Source: Clostridium_F caseinilyticum (GTDB lineage: Bacteria; Bacillota; Clostridia; Clostridiales; Clostridiaceae). Taken from it: DNA of 64,000 nucleotides. Below, one piece after another: positions 8,577 through 19,400 of this stretch; the first letter of the stretch is position 1; each line of letters starts with the position of its first letter. The stretch lies in the NCBI RefSeq assembly GCF_046127645.1, contig NZ_CP175919.1. One strand, given 5' to 3'. A program made the position numbers and the translations under genes. The notes beneath the pieces were generated by a model, which was not told where the DNA came from, ran no database searches, and worked only from the letters and a program-made list of their open reading frames with translations.

Positions 8577-10301
8577 CTATTCTATATAACTGCAGAATCC
8601 ATACATTTGAAGATTCTTCATCATTGATAATATTTTTCTAGCACTTCTAGGATATTTAAAGTTATTTTTCAACATTTGAGAATTTAGATTTATTTCTTCA
8701 TAGTTTATATCTTCAGATATAAGTAATACTAATCTTTCCATATCCCCACTCGAAAAGCTTGTCTTATTTTTTAAGTCTTTAGGAATTTCCTTTAAACAAA
8801 TTAATAAAATATTAAACAATGGATTCCACAATTTTTCAAATGATCCATGGAATTTAGGTAATATTTTTTGGAGTACTTGTAAATCAACAGCAATCTTCAA
8901 CTTTTCTTCTGCTTTTGTATACTTGTTAATATTACTTATGTACAAGCTTATCTCATTCATAGTTCTATATCCAAAATGCATATTAAATCTTCTTAGAATA
9001 TCAAACATCTTAAGTATATCCTTGAATCCATCTGAATATATATTCATAAAATACTTGGCATGATCGGTATTTGGTATATCAATCTTAAGTTCATCAAGTA
9101 AAGTTCCATCAGTAAAATAAAATCTCTCATCATATAAATGATTAGAATTTTTATTTATAATACTTTTAAATTCATCACTTAATTCTAATAAATTTTCAAA
9201 ATCAACATCATTAAATTCAATAACGTTAGCTCTGTCTAATACCTTTGGACTAAACATATAGGTTGTTTCATCAATATTAACGGTTCCAATAGTAAATAAA
9301 TTTAATGGTATTGGAATTTTAGCAGGCACCAAATATGTGTCATCCTTAGCAACATATAACCCATCACATTTATATTTTTCTTCGTCTTTATATGGACAGA
9401 CATCTATGCAACACCTTGTACCACTGCAAGCACCTATACATTTATTATTATTATGCAATGTCATTAAATCTTGATAAATTTCTACTGATGTTCCATGGGA
9501 CAACTGAGCATAAGTTCTCTCTAGACGTTCAATTATAGCTCTATCTGATGGGTTGAGTAGACTTTTATCTTTTAGCCTATAATTTCTTCCTTCTCCATTT
9601 GGAGATTCAAACACCCTACAAGCTAATCTGTTATCACCTTGATTTAATTCTGACCTAAACTGTGGTGTCCAATTTTCATCACTAACATTACTAAGCTGTT
9701 CTCTCCACAATTTAGAAAAATTATGTTCTCTATATTTTCCAACTGGTAGATATTCATTTGTATTAAAATCTATAGCTGCCAATATTATTGCTTCTGATAA
9801 TGATGTGTCTTGTTTAAATTTAAAATTACTTTTTAAGGTATTATAATTATTAATATCTGTTTCTATATTCTTTATACTTAATTGTCTACTTTCTATAAGG
9901 CTTAGGTAGTCAGCAAAATAATGCTCTGTCTTAGCTAAATTCATCTCATCCAATATTAGAAAATATGGATTTTCTTCATCACTTAAAGATCTAATAATTA
10001 ATTTAACTAGAGGAGTAATATAGTAAGTATTATCCAATAAATTATGATATCCAAATAGCCCCTTACTATCTTTCCAATTAGGTTTAACTGGAATTAACTC
10101 AATCCTCGACTTATCCCCTCCAGATATTATATCTGAAAATACTTGTGATATTTTTGATTTACCAGAACCTGAAATTCCTGTTAAAATCACAAAAGGTTTT
10201 GTTTTTAAACAATTGAAATAATTAAATATTAATTCCTTATTAAAAAAGAATTTTTTAGCCTTAAATTCATCAATAATATTTTCCACCCTAATAGCATTCA
10301 T
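8577..10301 (-). CDS. McrB-like AAA+ NTPase of a restriction system
   Basis: Walker A (GISGSGKSK, residues ~41-49), Walker B (FLILDEMN, ~128-135) and the sensor/arginine region (TIGTVNIDETTYMFSPKVLDRA split around residue ~345) place it with McrB-type AAA+ motors. It has no N-terminal DNA-binding domain: the motor begins almost at once. An unusual insertion at residues ~288-312 carries six cysteines (spacing C-x3-C-x4-CC-x3-C-x9-C), suggesting a bound metal or Fe-S cluster. It is cotranscribed with the DUF2357 nuclease. A promoter of the form TTGTTA-N17-TATATT lies just upstream, divergent from the methyltransferase promoter. Confidence 0.85.
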   Translation of the reverse strand: MNAIRVENIIDEFKAKKFFFNKELIFNYFNCLKTKPFVILTGISGSGKSKISQVFSDIISGGDKSRIELIPVKPNWKDSKGLFGYHNLLDNTYYITPLVKLIIRSLSDEENPYFLILDEMNLAKTEHYFADYLSLIESRQLSIKNIETDINNYNTLKSNFKFKQDTSLSEAIILAAIDFNTNEYLPVGKYREHNFSKLWREQLSNVSDENWTPQFRSELNQGDNRLACRVFESPNGEGRNYRLKDKSLLNPSDRAIIERLERTYAQLSHGTSVEIYQDLMTLHNNNKCIGACSGTRCCIDVCPYKDEEKYKCDGLYVAKDDTYLVPAKIPIPLNLFTIGTVNIDETTYMFSPKVLDRANVIEFNDVDFENLLELSDEFKSIINKNSNHLYDERFYFTDGTLLDELKIDIPNTDHAKYFMNIYSDGFKDILKMFDILRRFNMHFGYRTMNEISLYISNINKYTKAEEKLKIAVDLQVLQKILPKFHGSFEKLWNPLFNILLICLKEIPKDLKNKTSFSSGDMERLVLLISEDINYEEINLNSQMLKNNFKYPRSARKILSMMKNLQMYGFCSYIE

Positions 10302-10324
10302 ATATAGCCACTCCTCTCATAATA

Positions 10325-10353
10325 AATATATCATACTCTAAGTACCCTAACAA
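10325..10353 (-). promoter_or_regulatory. Probable promoter of the McrBC-like operon
   Basis: On the minus strand TTGTTA and TATATT are separated by 17 bp, 24 bp upstream of the ATPase start. It is back-to-back with the methyltransferase promoter, so expression of both arms may be coordinated. Confidence 0.5.
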
Positions 10354-10371
10354 TAAACTACATTATTTTTA

Positions 10372-10400
10372 TTGATTAATTTATCGAATTGTGCTAAAAT
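10372..10400 (+). promoter_or_regulatory. Promoter of the methyltransferase operon
   Basis: TTGATT (10372-10377), a 17-bp spacer and TAAAAT (10395-10400) precede the chosen methyltransferase start by 37 bp. This placement supports the start at 10438, because an upstream in-frame ATG would overlap the promoter. Confidence 0.65.
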
Positions 10401-10437
10401 ATCTAATGTTACTAAGATAGACTTGGAGGACTTTGAA

Positions 10438-12258
10438 ATGAGTAATAAAAAATTATTAACAACAAAAGAAGTAGCTATAATATTAAATGTCTCTGAATCT
10501 ACAATTCGAAGGTGGGCAGATTGTGGTTACTTACCTTGTTATAGAGTTGGTAAATCAAGATATAGGAAATTTAATATTGGTGATATTAAAAAAATTAAAT
10601 CCAAAATTTATTCAAATAGTATTTCACTCAATAAAAAAAGTGCTAATAAAAGTAATAAAATAATTAAAAATAATATTCCTCCTTTACCGCATCCATCACA
10701 TTACTTAATGCATAGATATTGGGGGCGTAAAGCTCATAATGTCGTAAATGAATATATTAAGAACTTTACTGATGAAGGTGATACTGTTCTTGACCCATTT
10801 ATGGGTAGTGGATTAACAAATGTTGAGAGTTCAAAACTTAATAGAAACTCTATCGGTGTTGACCTTAATCCTATGTCTGTATTTATTGTTAAGAACACCT
10901 TGAGTAATGTAGATTTAAATGCTTTTAAATCACATTATAAATCTATTTATGATAGAATGTATGAAAAATTTCATAATTTATACTTCACTAAGTGCCCTGT
11001 TTGCGGAAATATTTGCCAAGTTCAGATATACGTATGGGAAAAAGACACAATAGTTAGAACTAGAGCGAAATGTGGAGAACATGGGCTATTTATCAAAGAT
11101 TCAGATGAATTTGATAAAGAAAAAGTAATTGAATACAAAGAACTTTTTAATAGACTCGAAACATCCGGTAAATTAGAGTATCCTAAAGATCCTATCATGC
11201 AATATGTTAAAAGAAGTGGTAGGGAACGAATTGATGAATTGTTTACAGAACGTGCTCTAATAATACTATCTTATTTAAGAAAACAGATTTTAAACATTGA
11301 AGATGAAAACATTAAAAATCTGTTTTTATTATGTTTTACTTCTATGTTACCAAATGTTTCGAGAATGATTCCTGGGGATATAAAAAATTGTACTTATAAA
11401 TCCGGATGGGTAATTAGTAAATTTTGGACTCCAACTGTTCATACAGAAAGAAATATATTTACATGTTTTAACTTACGCTTCAAGACTGTTTTAAAAGGGA
11501 AACTTGAGTTAAAAGATGTTGATTCGAACTTAGTTACTTTCTATAACATGGATTCATCTCATTTAGATAATATTCAATCTAATAGCATTGATTACATATT
11601 CACAGATCCACCTTATGGAGAAAGCATAGCCTATTTTGCACTTAGCCACTTTTGGAACTGTTGGTTGAATTTTAAAGTAGACTATGAAGATGAAATAATA
11701 ATTGATTCTTATAGGGATAAGGACTATGCTGATTATGATTTGAGAATTAAAAACGCTTATAAAGAAATGTATAGAGTATTAAAACCTAATCATTATATGT
11801 CCTTCACTTTTCATAACAGAGATCTAAATATATGGAAATCTATATTAGAAGGTTGCTTAGATGCTGGATTTGAATTAATGGGCATTGTACTACAATCTCA
11901 AGCTGTATCTTCAGGTACACAAGGTATTAACAAGAAAAATACTTTAACTGGAGATTTTGTTTACAACTTCAAGAAAGTTGCTCCAAATAAACATAAATCT
12001 AATTATCAATACCTTCCAAACGCTGAGGAATTTATATTAACTACTATGCGAGATTTTTTAATTAAAAAGAATGGTGCTACTTCATCTGATCTTTATGAAT
12101 ATATTATTCCAATAATAGCGAAAAATCATGCTTACTGTAATAATGACGGTAAGGTTATAAATATAGATAACTTGATAAAGAAAAATTTCGAGTATATAAA
12201 AATAATAAATTTAGGAAATAAAGGACTAGGTGAGGATTACAAATGGATAGTAAAATAA
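10438..12258 (+). CDS. DNA amino-methyltransferase (N4/N6 type) with N-terminal HTH
   Basis: This 606-aa protein starts at 10438 after GGAGG. Residues ~5-58 form a MerR/excisionase-type HTH (TTKEVAIILNVSESTIRRW). Motif X/I follows (HYLMHRYWGRKAHNVV; VLDPFMGSGLTNVE near residue 117; IGVDLNP). A long target-recognition-like middle contains a possible zinc ribbon (CPVCG...C..HG near residue 184). Motif IV is TDPPYG (near residue 389). The order I - recognition region - IV fits the alpha class of N6-adenine/N4-cytosine methyltransferases. The 3' end overlaps the C5-methyltransferase gene by 16 nt. It presumably protects host DNA against the divergent McrBC-like pair, and the HTH may autoregulate the divergent promoters. 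Confidence 0.85.
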   Translation: MSNKKLLTTKEVAIILNVSESTIRRWADCGYLPCYRVGKSRYRKFNIGDIKKIKSKIYSNSISLNKKSANKSNKIIKNNIPPLPHPSHYLMHRYWGRKAHNVVNEYIKNFTDEGDTVLDPFMGSGLTNVESSKLNRNSIGVDLNPMSVFIVKNTLSNVDLNAFKSHYKSIYDRMYEKFHNLYFTKCPVCGNICQVQIYVWEKDTIVRTRAKCGEHGLFIKDSDEFDKEKVIEYKELFNRLETSGKLEYPKDPIMQYVKRSGRERIDELFTERALIILSYLRKQILNIEDENIKNLFLLCFTSMLPNVSRMIPGDIKNCTYKSGWVISKFWTPTVHTERNIFTCFNLRFKTVLKGKLELKDVDSNLVTFYNMDSSHLDNIQSNSIDYIFTDPPYGESIAYFALSHFWNCWLNFKVDYEDEIIIDSYRDKDYADYDLRIKNAYKEMYRVLKPNHYMSFTFHNRDLNIWKSILEGCLDAGFELMGIVLQSQAVSSGTQGINKKNTLTGDFVYNFKKVAPNKHKSNYQYLPNAEEFILTTMRDFLIKKNGATSSDLYEYIIPIIAKNHAYCNNDGKVINIDNLIKKNFEYIKIINLGNKGLGEDYKWIVK

Positions 12259-13439
12259 AAAAAAATATAAAAAAATATACTGCTTTAGACCTTTTTTGTG
12301 GAGCTGGGGGGTTTTCTGTTGGTATGGAACAGGCAGGAATAAATGTTATAGCCTCAATTGAATTCAATCCTCAAATAGCAGAAACATATAAATTTAACAA
12401 TCCTCAAACGCATTTAATAGTTGATGACATAAGATATATTAAGGCAGCCAAGGACGATATTGATATATCAATGCCTGCTCATGAACATGGATTTCAGGAC
12501 GTAAAACAAATATTCGATGAAAATGAAGTTACCTGCGATATTATATTTGGCGGTCCGCCCTGTCAAGGCTTTAGTATGGCTGGTAGACGAATCAGAACAA
12601 ATGCTAGGTTTCTTGAAGATGAACGTAATTACCTTTTTAAAGAATTTATTAGAATGGTTAAATATTTAAACCCTAAGGTTTTTGTTATTGAAAATGTCCC
12701 TGGTATTTTAAACTATAATAATGGTTCTGTAAAAAGAGAAATATATGACACATTTTCACAATTAGGATATGATGTTCATGCAGAAGTTTTATGTGCTGCA
12801 GATTATGGTGTTCCTCAAATGAGAAAAAGAGCTATTTTTATAGGAAACTGTCTTGGATTATGTTCAGCTGATTTTTTCCCACCATCTACATATAATAAAG
12901 ATACTTATGTATCTGTTATGGATGCAATTAGTGATTTGCCCGAATTAAATTCTGGTGAAGGAATTGAAAATATTAAATATCCTACTAACATAGTTTTAAC
13001 AGATTATCAAAAAAAATTAGTTAATCCAAAAGGATTAATATATAATCATATAAGTTCTCAACATAGACCTGAAACAATAGCGCTTTTAAAAATGATAGAC
13101 GAAGGTCAGACTATGAAAGATTTACCCGAACAATATAGGACAAAATCTGTGCATAGTGGTGCTTATGGGAGAATGGAAGGTAATTCTCCTGCTTATACTC
13201 TTACTACACGTTTAAATACACCTTCTGTAGGAAGAATAACCCATCCCAAACAGCATAGAACAATTACACCTAGAGAAGCTGCGAGAATTCAATCCTTTCC
13301 TGATAGATATAAATTTCTTGGTGATATAACTTCACTTGGTATGCAAATTGGAAATGCTGTACCTCCACTTCTTTCAGAAGCTATAGGAAGATATATAATT
13401 AAAGTACTGAATGATTATTATGTAAATAAAGATACCTAA
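12243..13439 (+). CDS. C5-cytosine DNA methyltransferase
   Basis: All landmark motifs are present in order: I DLFCGAGGFSVGME, IV GGPPCQGFS (catalytic Cys near residue 106), VI VIENVPG, VIII YGVPQMRKRAIFIG, then a recognition region, and IX/X TPREAARIQSFP and QIGNAVPP. The 398-aa length is normal for the family. The gene starts inside the 3' end of the amino-methyltransferase gene, so both enzymes are translationally coupled. LlaJI-like systems use two methyltransferases with McrBC-like nucleases. Here the two are of different chemistry. An intrinsic terminator overlaps the stop codon. Confidence 0.95.
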   Translation: MDSKIKKNIKKYTALDLFCGAGGFSVGMEQAGINVIASIEFNPQIAETYKFNNPQTHLIVDDIRYIKAAKDDIDISMPAHEHGFQDVKQIFDENEVTCDIIFGGPPCQGFSMAGRRIRTNARFLEDERNYLFKEFIRMVKYLNPKVFVIENVPGILNYNNGSVKREIYDTFSQLGYDVHAEVLCAADYGVPQMRKRAIFIGNCLGLCSADFFPPSTYNKDTYVSVMDAISDLPELNSGEGIENIKYPTNIVLTDYQKKLVNPKGLIYNHISSQHRPETIALLKMIDEGQTMKDLPEQYRTKSVHSGAYGRMEGNSPAYTLTTRLNTPSVGRITHPKQHRTITPREAARIQSFPDRYKFLGDITSLGMQIGNAVPPLLSEAIGRYIIKVLNDYYVNKDT

Positions 13440-13473
13440 GGTGTACAAATCACCTTAGGTATCTTTATATTTT
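13430..13473 (+). terminator. Intrinsic terminator of the methyltransferase operon
   Basis: AGATACCTAAGGTG and CACCTTAGGTATCT form a perfect 14-bp stem with a 7-nt loop, followed by TTATATTTTA. The left arm includes the stop codon. Confidence 0.85.
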
Positions 13474-13798
13474 ACCGTAATTTACCCATGCTTATTATTA
13501 ACATCAAAAGCTAAACTTGATATTTGGGAAAAATCCGTAAATCTTTACGCGAAACTTTAAATCTTAACACAAAACCCTCTATTCTGCGCATTTATTAAAC
13601 CCCCCTAACCCTAAAATTCCCTCAGACTACGGTTTGAGGGAACATAAAACACACATCAATATTCACTTAAAATCCTTCAAAGCCTTTGATATCAGGCTAT
13701 TTTCTTGTTATCTTCGCTAATGTTTACACATGACCCATATACAGAAAAATATCCATTCTCTATACACCCTCATATATATCTTAATTATATCTACACTG
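13440..13798. other. Convergent intergenic region with a second hairpin
   Basis: No gene is visible between the C5-methyltransferase and the HNH protein. Besides the terminator, TTCCCTCA (13618-13625) pairs with TGAGGGAA (13636-13643). The hairpin has no clear T-run, so its role is unclear. Confidence 0.5.
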
Positions 13799-14968
13799 CT
13801 AAAACAATCTATCCATCACCTCAAAGCCTTGATTCTCCGCTATCTGATAAAGTGGTGAAATGCATTGTTTTAGTTTTTTAGTAAACTCTTCTTTAGTCTT
13901 GTACTTTAAATATTCTTGAAAGTTTTCTATTTTCAAAACATCTATATAACTTTCTAAATCTTTTTGTTTTCTTTTTTCTAGAATATATGTAACTGCTATA
14001 TACTGCATATCACAAAAATCATCAATATATCTATTATAATTAAGTAACTTATCACTTTTAGAACTATTTATATTTTTAAATGTTGGTACAAGATTCCACA
14101 TCTCATCATGAAGTACAAAACTCCAAGGTATAAAGTGATCTATACTAAGGTTTCCATAAATTTCATAGCTTTCTTTTGTAAAATATTTACCTGTATAAAT
14201 GTCTTTAGGCCCCTTGGAAACAATAATTTCTTTCCAAATCTTTGTGGCTGAAGATAAATCTCTATTTTTAGGCGCTTCAAGCTTAAAGGCTATAGCTGGA
14301 ACATTAGGATTTCTTTTTTGAAGAAAACATACAAGTTTATAATATATCCAAGATTTTATTACTCTATAATTTCCATTAAGATACTGACTCCAATTTTCAT
14401 TTATTAAAATTCTATTTTTACCTTCTTTAATAATCTTATAAAAACATGTATTACTTTCCAGTGATAACTCTTGAATTATTTTATTTTTACTACTCTTGCT
14501 TTTACCTTTAAGCTCCTCTGTAAAAAATGGAGATAATAATCTATAGGGAACCATATAAGTTAAATCCACCATCATTTTTTTAAGTTCCTTATCCTCATTT
14601 TCACATAAAAATTTTAAAAGCTCACTTTCATTACAATTTGGAGTAAATCCATATTTTAAAGCTACATAATTTATGGGCTTTTTTAAGTTATCAAAAACAC
14701 CCAAACTTAATTTATATTGCATAATTGTATACCAAGCTGCCACTATCATTCTAGCTACTATTCTATTAAATTCTATTTCAGTATTTCCTAAGGTTGCTTC
14801 CTCTACTATTCCCAAAAGCCAATACATTTTGTAGCTAGCAACAACTTTATCATCATCAAGTAACCTAGAAAAAGTTTTTGAATCTACCTTATTACTTTTA
14901 GGCACCATAGCTGAATCTATTTTTTTAACCGATAAATCACTAATTGAATTTTCCAAAGTATTATTCAT
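13799..14968 (-). CDS. HNH endonuclease domain protein
   Basis: The C-terminal half carries an HNH nuclease: LSIDHFIPWSFVLHDEMWNLVPTFKNINSSKSDK (shown here by its elements DHFIPW, H..MWNL.P and N..K). It is preceded by DIYTGKYF, the usual lead-in strand. The N-terminal ~230 residues are helical and not assigned to a known domain. It converges on the methyltransferase operon and could be an extra nuclease of the same restriction island or a separate defence gene. No strong ribosome binding site is visible for the ATG at 14968. Confidence 0.75.
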   Translation of the reverse strand: MNNTLENSISDLSVKKIDSAMVPKSNKVDSKTFSRLLDDDKVVASYKMYWLLGIVEEATLGNTEIEFNRIVARMIVAAWYTIMQYKLSLGVFDNLKKPINYVALKYGFTPNCNESELLKFLCENEDKELKKMMVDLTYMVPYRLLSPFFTEELKGKSKSSKNKIIQELSLESNTCFYKIIKEGKNRILINENWSQYLNGNYRVIKSWIYYKLVCFLQKRNPNVPAIAFKLEAPKNRDLSSATKIWKEIIVSKGPKDIYTGKYFTKESYEIYGNLSIDHFIPWSFVLHDEMWNLVPTFKNINSSKSDKLLNYNRYIDDFCDMQYIAVTYILEKRKQKDLESYIDVLKIENFQEYLKYKTKEEFTKKLKQCISPLYQIAENQGFEVMDRLF

Positions 14969-15079
14969 ATATTTATAAGAATCACTTCTTTAGTAACTCT
15001 TTTTCCCCCTTATCCCATGATTTATTAATAAATAAATTTTAAATATAAAATTATCTTCCCAATAGAATAACTATTTCTA

Positions 15080-16462
15080 TTAAATTGCTGATTCTATAAA
15101 CTTAAATTTAGTTACATCAAAAAGCCCTTTATCCGTTATTTTCAAAGTAGGAATTACAGGCAAGGATAAAAATGATAAAGTTAAAAATGGATTAAAGTTA
15201 ATATCCGGTGCTATTTCATTTACAGCTTCATGTAACTTATTAAGATCTGAAATTACTTCCTTTGAATCTCGTCCTGTTATAAGTCCTCCAATTTCAAGTT
15301 GGATTAAGGCGAGTACCTTTTGATTTTTAACTACTATTATTCCACCACCTATATTTTTAAGTTCATTAGCTGCAAATATCATATCCTCATCGTTGCATCC
15401 AGCTAAAATTATATTATGGAAATCATGAGCAATTGTAGTTCCTATAGCACCTTCTTTAATATTTAATCCATTAATAACACCTAATCCAATATTCTCTGTG
15501 CCATTATGACGCTCTATTACAGCTATTTTTATTAGATCTTTTTCAAGATCCACAACAAACTTTTCTTTATTTTTAAGATCATCAATATTAATTTTTAAAT
15601 GATTCCTTTCTAACTTATTTGGTATAATCTGAATGGCATTTAAAATGCTTTTATCTTTTAAATCAATACAAAAGCTATCTTTATTAAGACTTGGAAGTAC
15701 AATACTATTTTTTATATGCTGTTTTATATTTTTCTTCTCTATGTTACATAAAAGTTTGTTTTCTTTTACTACTAATTTTCCATTTTTATAAACTGAATCT
15801 ATCTTAAATTCCTCTAAATCATCAAGTATTATAAAATCTGCTATAAATCCTGGTGCAATGGCGCCTTTATGTTTTAAATTATAACATTCTGAGGGATTAA
15901 GTGTGCACATTTGTATAGCAGTTTCAGGTTTTAATCCGTAATTTATGCACATTCTAATTGAATGATTTACACTACCATTTTTTATTAAATTATCTATATG
16001 TTTATCATCTGTACAAATACAAATTCTTCTTGAGTTTGCTATACTAGCTACCTTAATTAAGTCCTTAAGATTTTTTGCTACAGTTCCTTCTCTTATGAGT
16101 ACATACATTCCTCTTCTTAATCTATCTATAACTTCTTGTGCGTTATGACATTCATGATCTGTAGTAATATTTGCAGTGGTATATGTATTGATCATAGTTT
16201 CATCAAAACCTGCTCCATGTCCATCTATTACTAAACATTTTTCTTTTGCATCCCATATTTTATTTATCATATTTTCATCACAATTTAATACAGCTGGTGC
16301 ATTCATAACCTCTGCTAACCCTAATACTTTTTCGTTATTATATAAAGGTAGTAAATCTTCACTTTCAAGTTTTGCTCCAGAACTTTCAAAATGTGTAGCT
16401 GGTACACAAGAGGACAGCATAAAATAAAAGTCTAAAGGAAGATTTTTACTTAAATTAATCAT
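15080..16462 (-). pseudogene. Adenine deaminase, 5'-truncated
   Basis: The 460-aa frame begins at NLPLDFYFMLSSCVPATHFESSGA, a segment that in full-length adenine deaminases (around 570-600 aa) lies roughly 115 residues in. The remainder is well kept: VIDGHGAG, TTDHECHNAQEVIDRLRRGMY, ICTDDKHI, the C-terminal TIAHDFHN and QLEIGGLITGRDSKEV blocks. The missing part includes the first metal-binding H-x-H of the amidohydrolase barrel, so the product should be inactive. An in-frame stop sits five codons upstream, and the helicase gene starts just beyond. The break therefore marks a deletion or insertion junction at about 16463-16484. Confidence 0.8.
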
Positions 16463-16484
16463 AAGTTTTATTCCTTATCTTTTA

Positions 16485-19400
16485 TTACATCTCTTTATTA
16501 ACATATTTTTTAAGCAATGCACTTGAACTTTCTCCATTTGCATCTAAGCACTTTCTTGATCCAAATACCCAAAATGCATCTTTGGCCCTAGATACAGCAA
16601 CATTCATCAAACTCTCATTTTTATTTATGAAAAAGCAATTATCATTTTCACCATAAACTGTTGAAAAAATTATAACTTTTCTTTCCGCTCCTTGAAATGT
16701 ATGAACTGTTCCTACATTAATATTCTTTGCATCATTATTTAAATAAAATTTCAATTTCTCTTTTAAGACTCTAACTTGTGCCTTAAAAGGCGTTATGACT
16801 GCTATTATTTCATTATCTTTTATATTAGAATTTTTATTTTTGTATGAATCAACTATTTTTTTATAATTAATTAATAGCCACTTTGCTATTTCTTCCGCTT
16901 CTTTTGAGTTTATTCTGCTACAGCCCTTTTTTTCAGAACTTTTCACACTTATATTTTTATATCCCATATGTGGATATTGAGATATTGGATACTTTTCATC
17001 TTTTTCTCCTAATCCTCTACATGCTTTAAGTCTTCCCTTATAAACTAATATGTTACAATATTCTATTATTTCGTTATAACATCGTCTATGTTCATTTAGG
17101 AAAAGTCCTTTTTCATATTTGTCATAATAACATGAATTAACTGCAACCTTCATAACACTAGACTGTGAACAATTAATACCAAATTCAATTAAATTTTCAA
17201 AGCTCATTTCTCTATTTAATACATTATTTCTAATTGCTAATGATTTATCTAAAGCATTACTAATGCCCCAAACTGGTGGTATTTGTCTTTCATCACCAAC
17301 AACTATTGCTTTTTTAGCTAATGCAAAAGATGCTGCTGCAATCTCTGGTGAGACTTGTCCTGCCTCATCTACAATTAAAAGATCAATAAAATTATATAAG
17401 TAACTATCTATTTTTTTATTTGAATAATATACTCTAAATTCCTTAGGTAGCATAAAAAATGTCATTACCATACATGTTGAAACCAGGGCTAATCTACTAT
17501 ATAAAGGTTCTATTACATTATCAAATTGATAACCTCGTTGTTTATCTGTAATACAATTTTCTTTTAATAACCATCTGCATTCATAATAATGAATAGATAA
17601 CCAAAATTCAATGTATCTAATTCTTGTATCTATGTATTCATTTAGTTTTTCTAAAGAACATTCCTCTAAATATCTATTAATACATTCTATTTCTTTAGGA
17701 TTTTTTTTATAATAAATATCGCAGTTATATTTTTTTAGTTTAATAAACTGTTTTTTTACACTATTTCTTAATTCCAATATAGATTTTCTCTCAGCTTCTT
17801 TACCTTTCTTTATTTTCTTATTACTTTCTATCTCCTTCTCTATTTCTACATTGTCCCGATTAGTTTGCTCTATTTTATTTCCATACTTATATATAATTTC
17901 ATCTAAAGACGTAACATTTCCTATCAGCTCATATTCCTTCGAATCCATATATATTTTTAACCTATTACTTATCTTTTCTCTAAATACCTTAAATATTTTT
18001 AACAACCTAATATACAAGGGAATTTTTGTATATATTTTATTCCATTCATCTATTCTATTTCTATATTTATTTATTTTTTCAATATTTATCTGCTTTTCAT
18101 ATTCCAATTCTTTTTCTTTCTTAGAATAATTTAATATATCTTGTTCTAAGATTTGAATGTATTTGTCTGCTGCATTTTCTTTTGTAATACGTCTAATTTT
18201 ATATAATTCTGATATAATTTTATTTTTTATACTATCAATATTAATAAGTTCTAAATATATTAATTCTTTACATTCATATATACTAGTAATTTTTTCTTTA
18301 AAATATTTAGATACATTTTCTATCATCTTTTCTTCTGATTTTATAATATTCTTCTCTGAATCTATATTTGAAGCAAATCCATCTCCATTATTACTAGTAC
18401 AGTGATATCCTCGCTCTTCTGCTTTACTTTTCTTCTTTTCGGATGGAAAGTATAAAGCAAAACTATTAACCCCTTCAATCCAACGTTCCTCTAAATTTTC
18501 AATTCCTATCTTAGTAACACTCCCAAAGGAATCTATAATATTAGTTACTGCCTGATTATTTGTTGATGATGCCACTATTAAAGGAGCTTTTTTTTCTTCT
18601 AATGCATTTTTTACATACATATCTGCTACTATAGATTGTAATAATGTTGTTTTTCCTGTTCCTGGTGGTCCACTTACCGCCAATATTTCTCCTTCTTTTA
18701 ATTCTGAAAAATGGTTTACAGCTTCTCTTTGTGATTTTACTAATGGATATTCACCGCTCATTTGACCCTTATGATCTATCATTTTTAAATAAGAGTCATT
18801 GGGTATTAGTTTCTTAGATTTTTCAATACATGGTGAAATAAACCTTTCATATAATGGTTTACTTTGTTTGTTAATTAAAATATCATCATATAATTGTTCT
18901 ACACTAAATGTTGCGTTTACTATATTATCTAAAATAACATATATATTTTCTTCAAATCTTATATTTAAATCATCTTTTTCAATATAATTGTCATCAAAAT
19001 CTGATTTAGTTATTTCGTTATAAAAATTCTTTATATAATTTATATATTCACTCCAGTTTTGTAACCTTTTTTGTTGATATGTATTATTAGATAAAAATTT
19101 ATCTACATCGTCTATTTTTCCTAAGCTTAACTGCGGTTCTATCATAGGTTCTAAAAACTCTCTTGGTATCCATGGTGATTTATAATTTTTATGATTAATT
19201 TCTAATTTACCTTCATGGCTTAAAATTGCTGGTACATATAATATTCCTGTAAGCTCATCAATATTATCATTTATTTTTTTACCATTCTCAAAATAAGTTT
19301 TAACAGTTTTAGGTACTATTATTACTTCTATAACATCATTATTAGGAATTTTGTTTTCACTAATAAATTTCTTTAAAACTTTCAAATCAATTAATCCATT

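Noticed and set aside
12155..12367. 70-aa minus-strand frame at the junction of the two methyltransferase genes
   Set aside because: It overlaps both well-supported methyltransferase genes on the opposite strand and has no start signal.
17851..18987. Several plus-strand hydrophobic frames within the helicase gene
   Set aside because: They are antisense shadows of the lysine/isoleucine-rich coiled-coil and carry no start signals.
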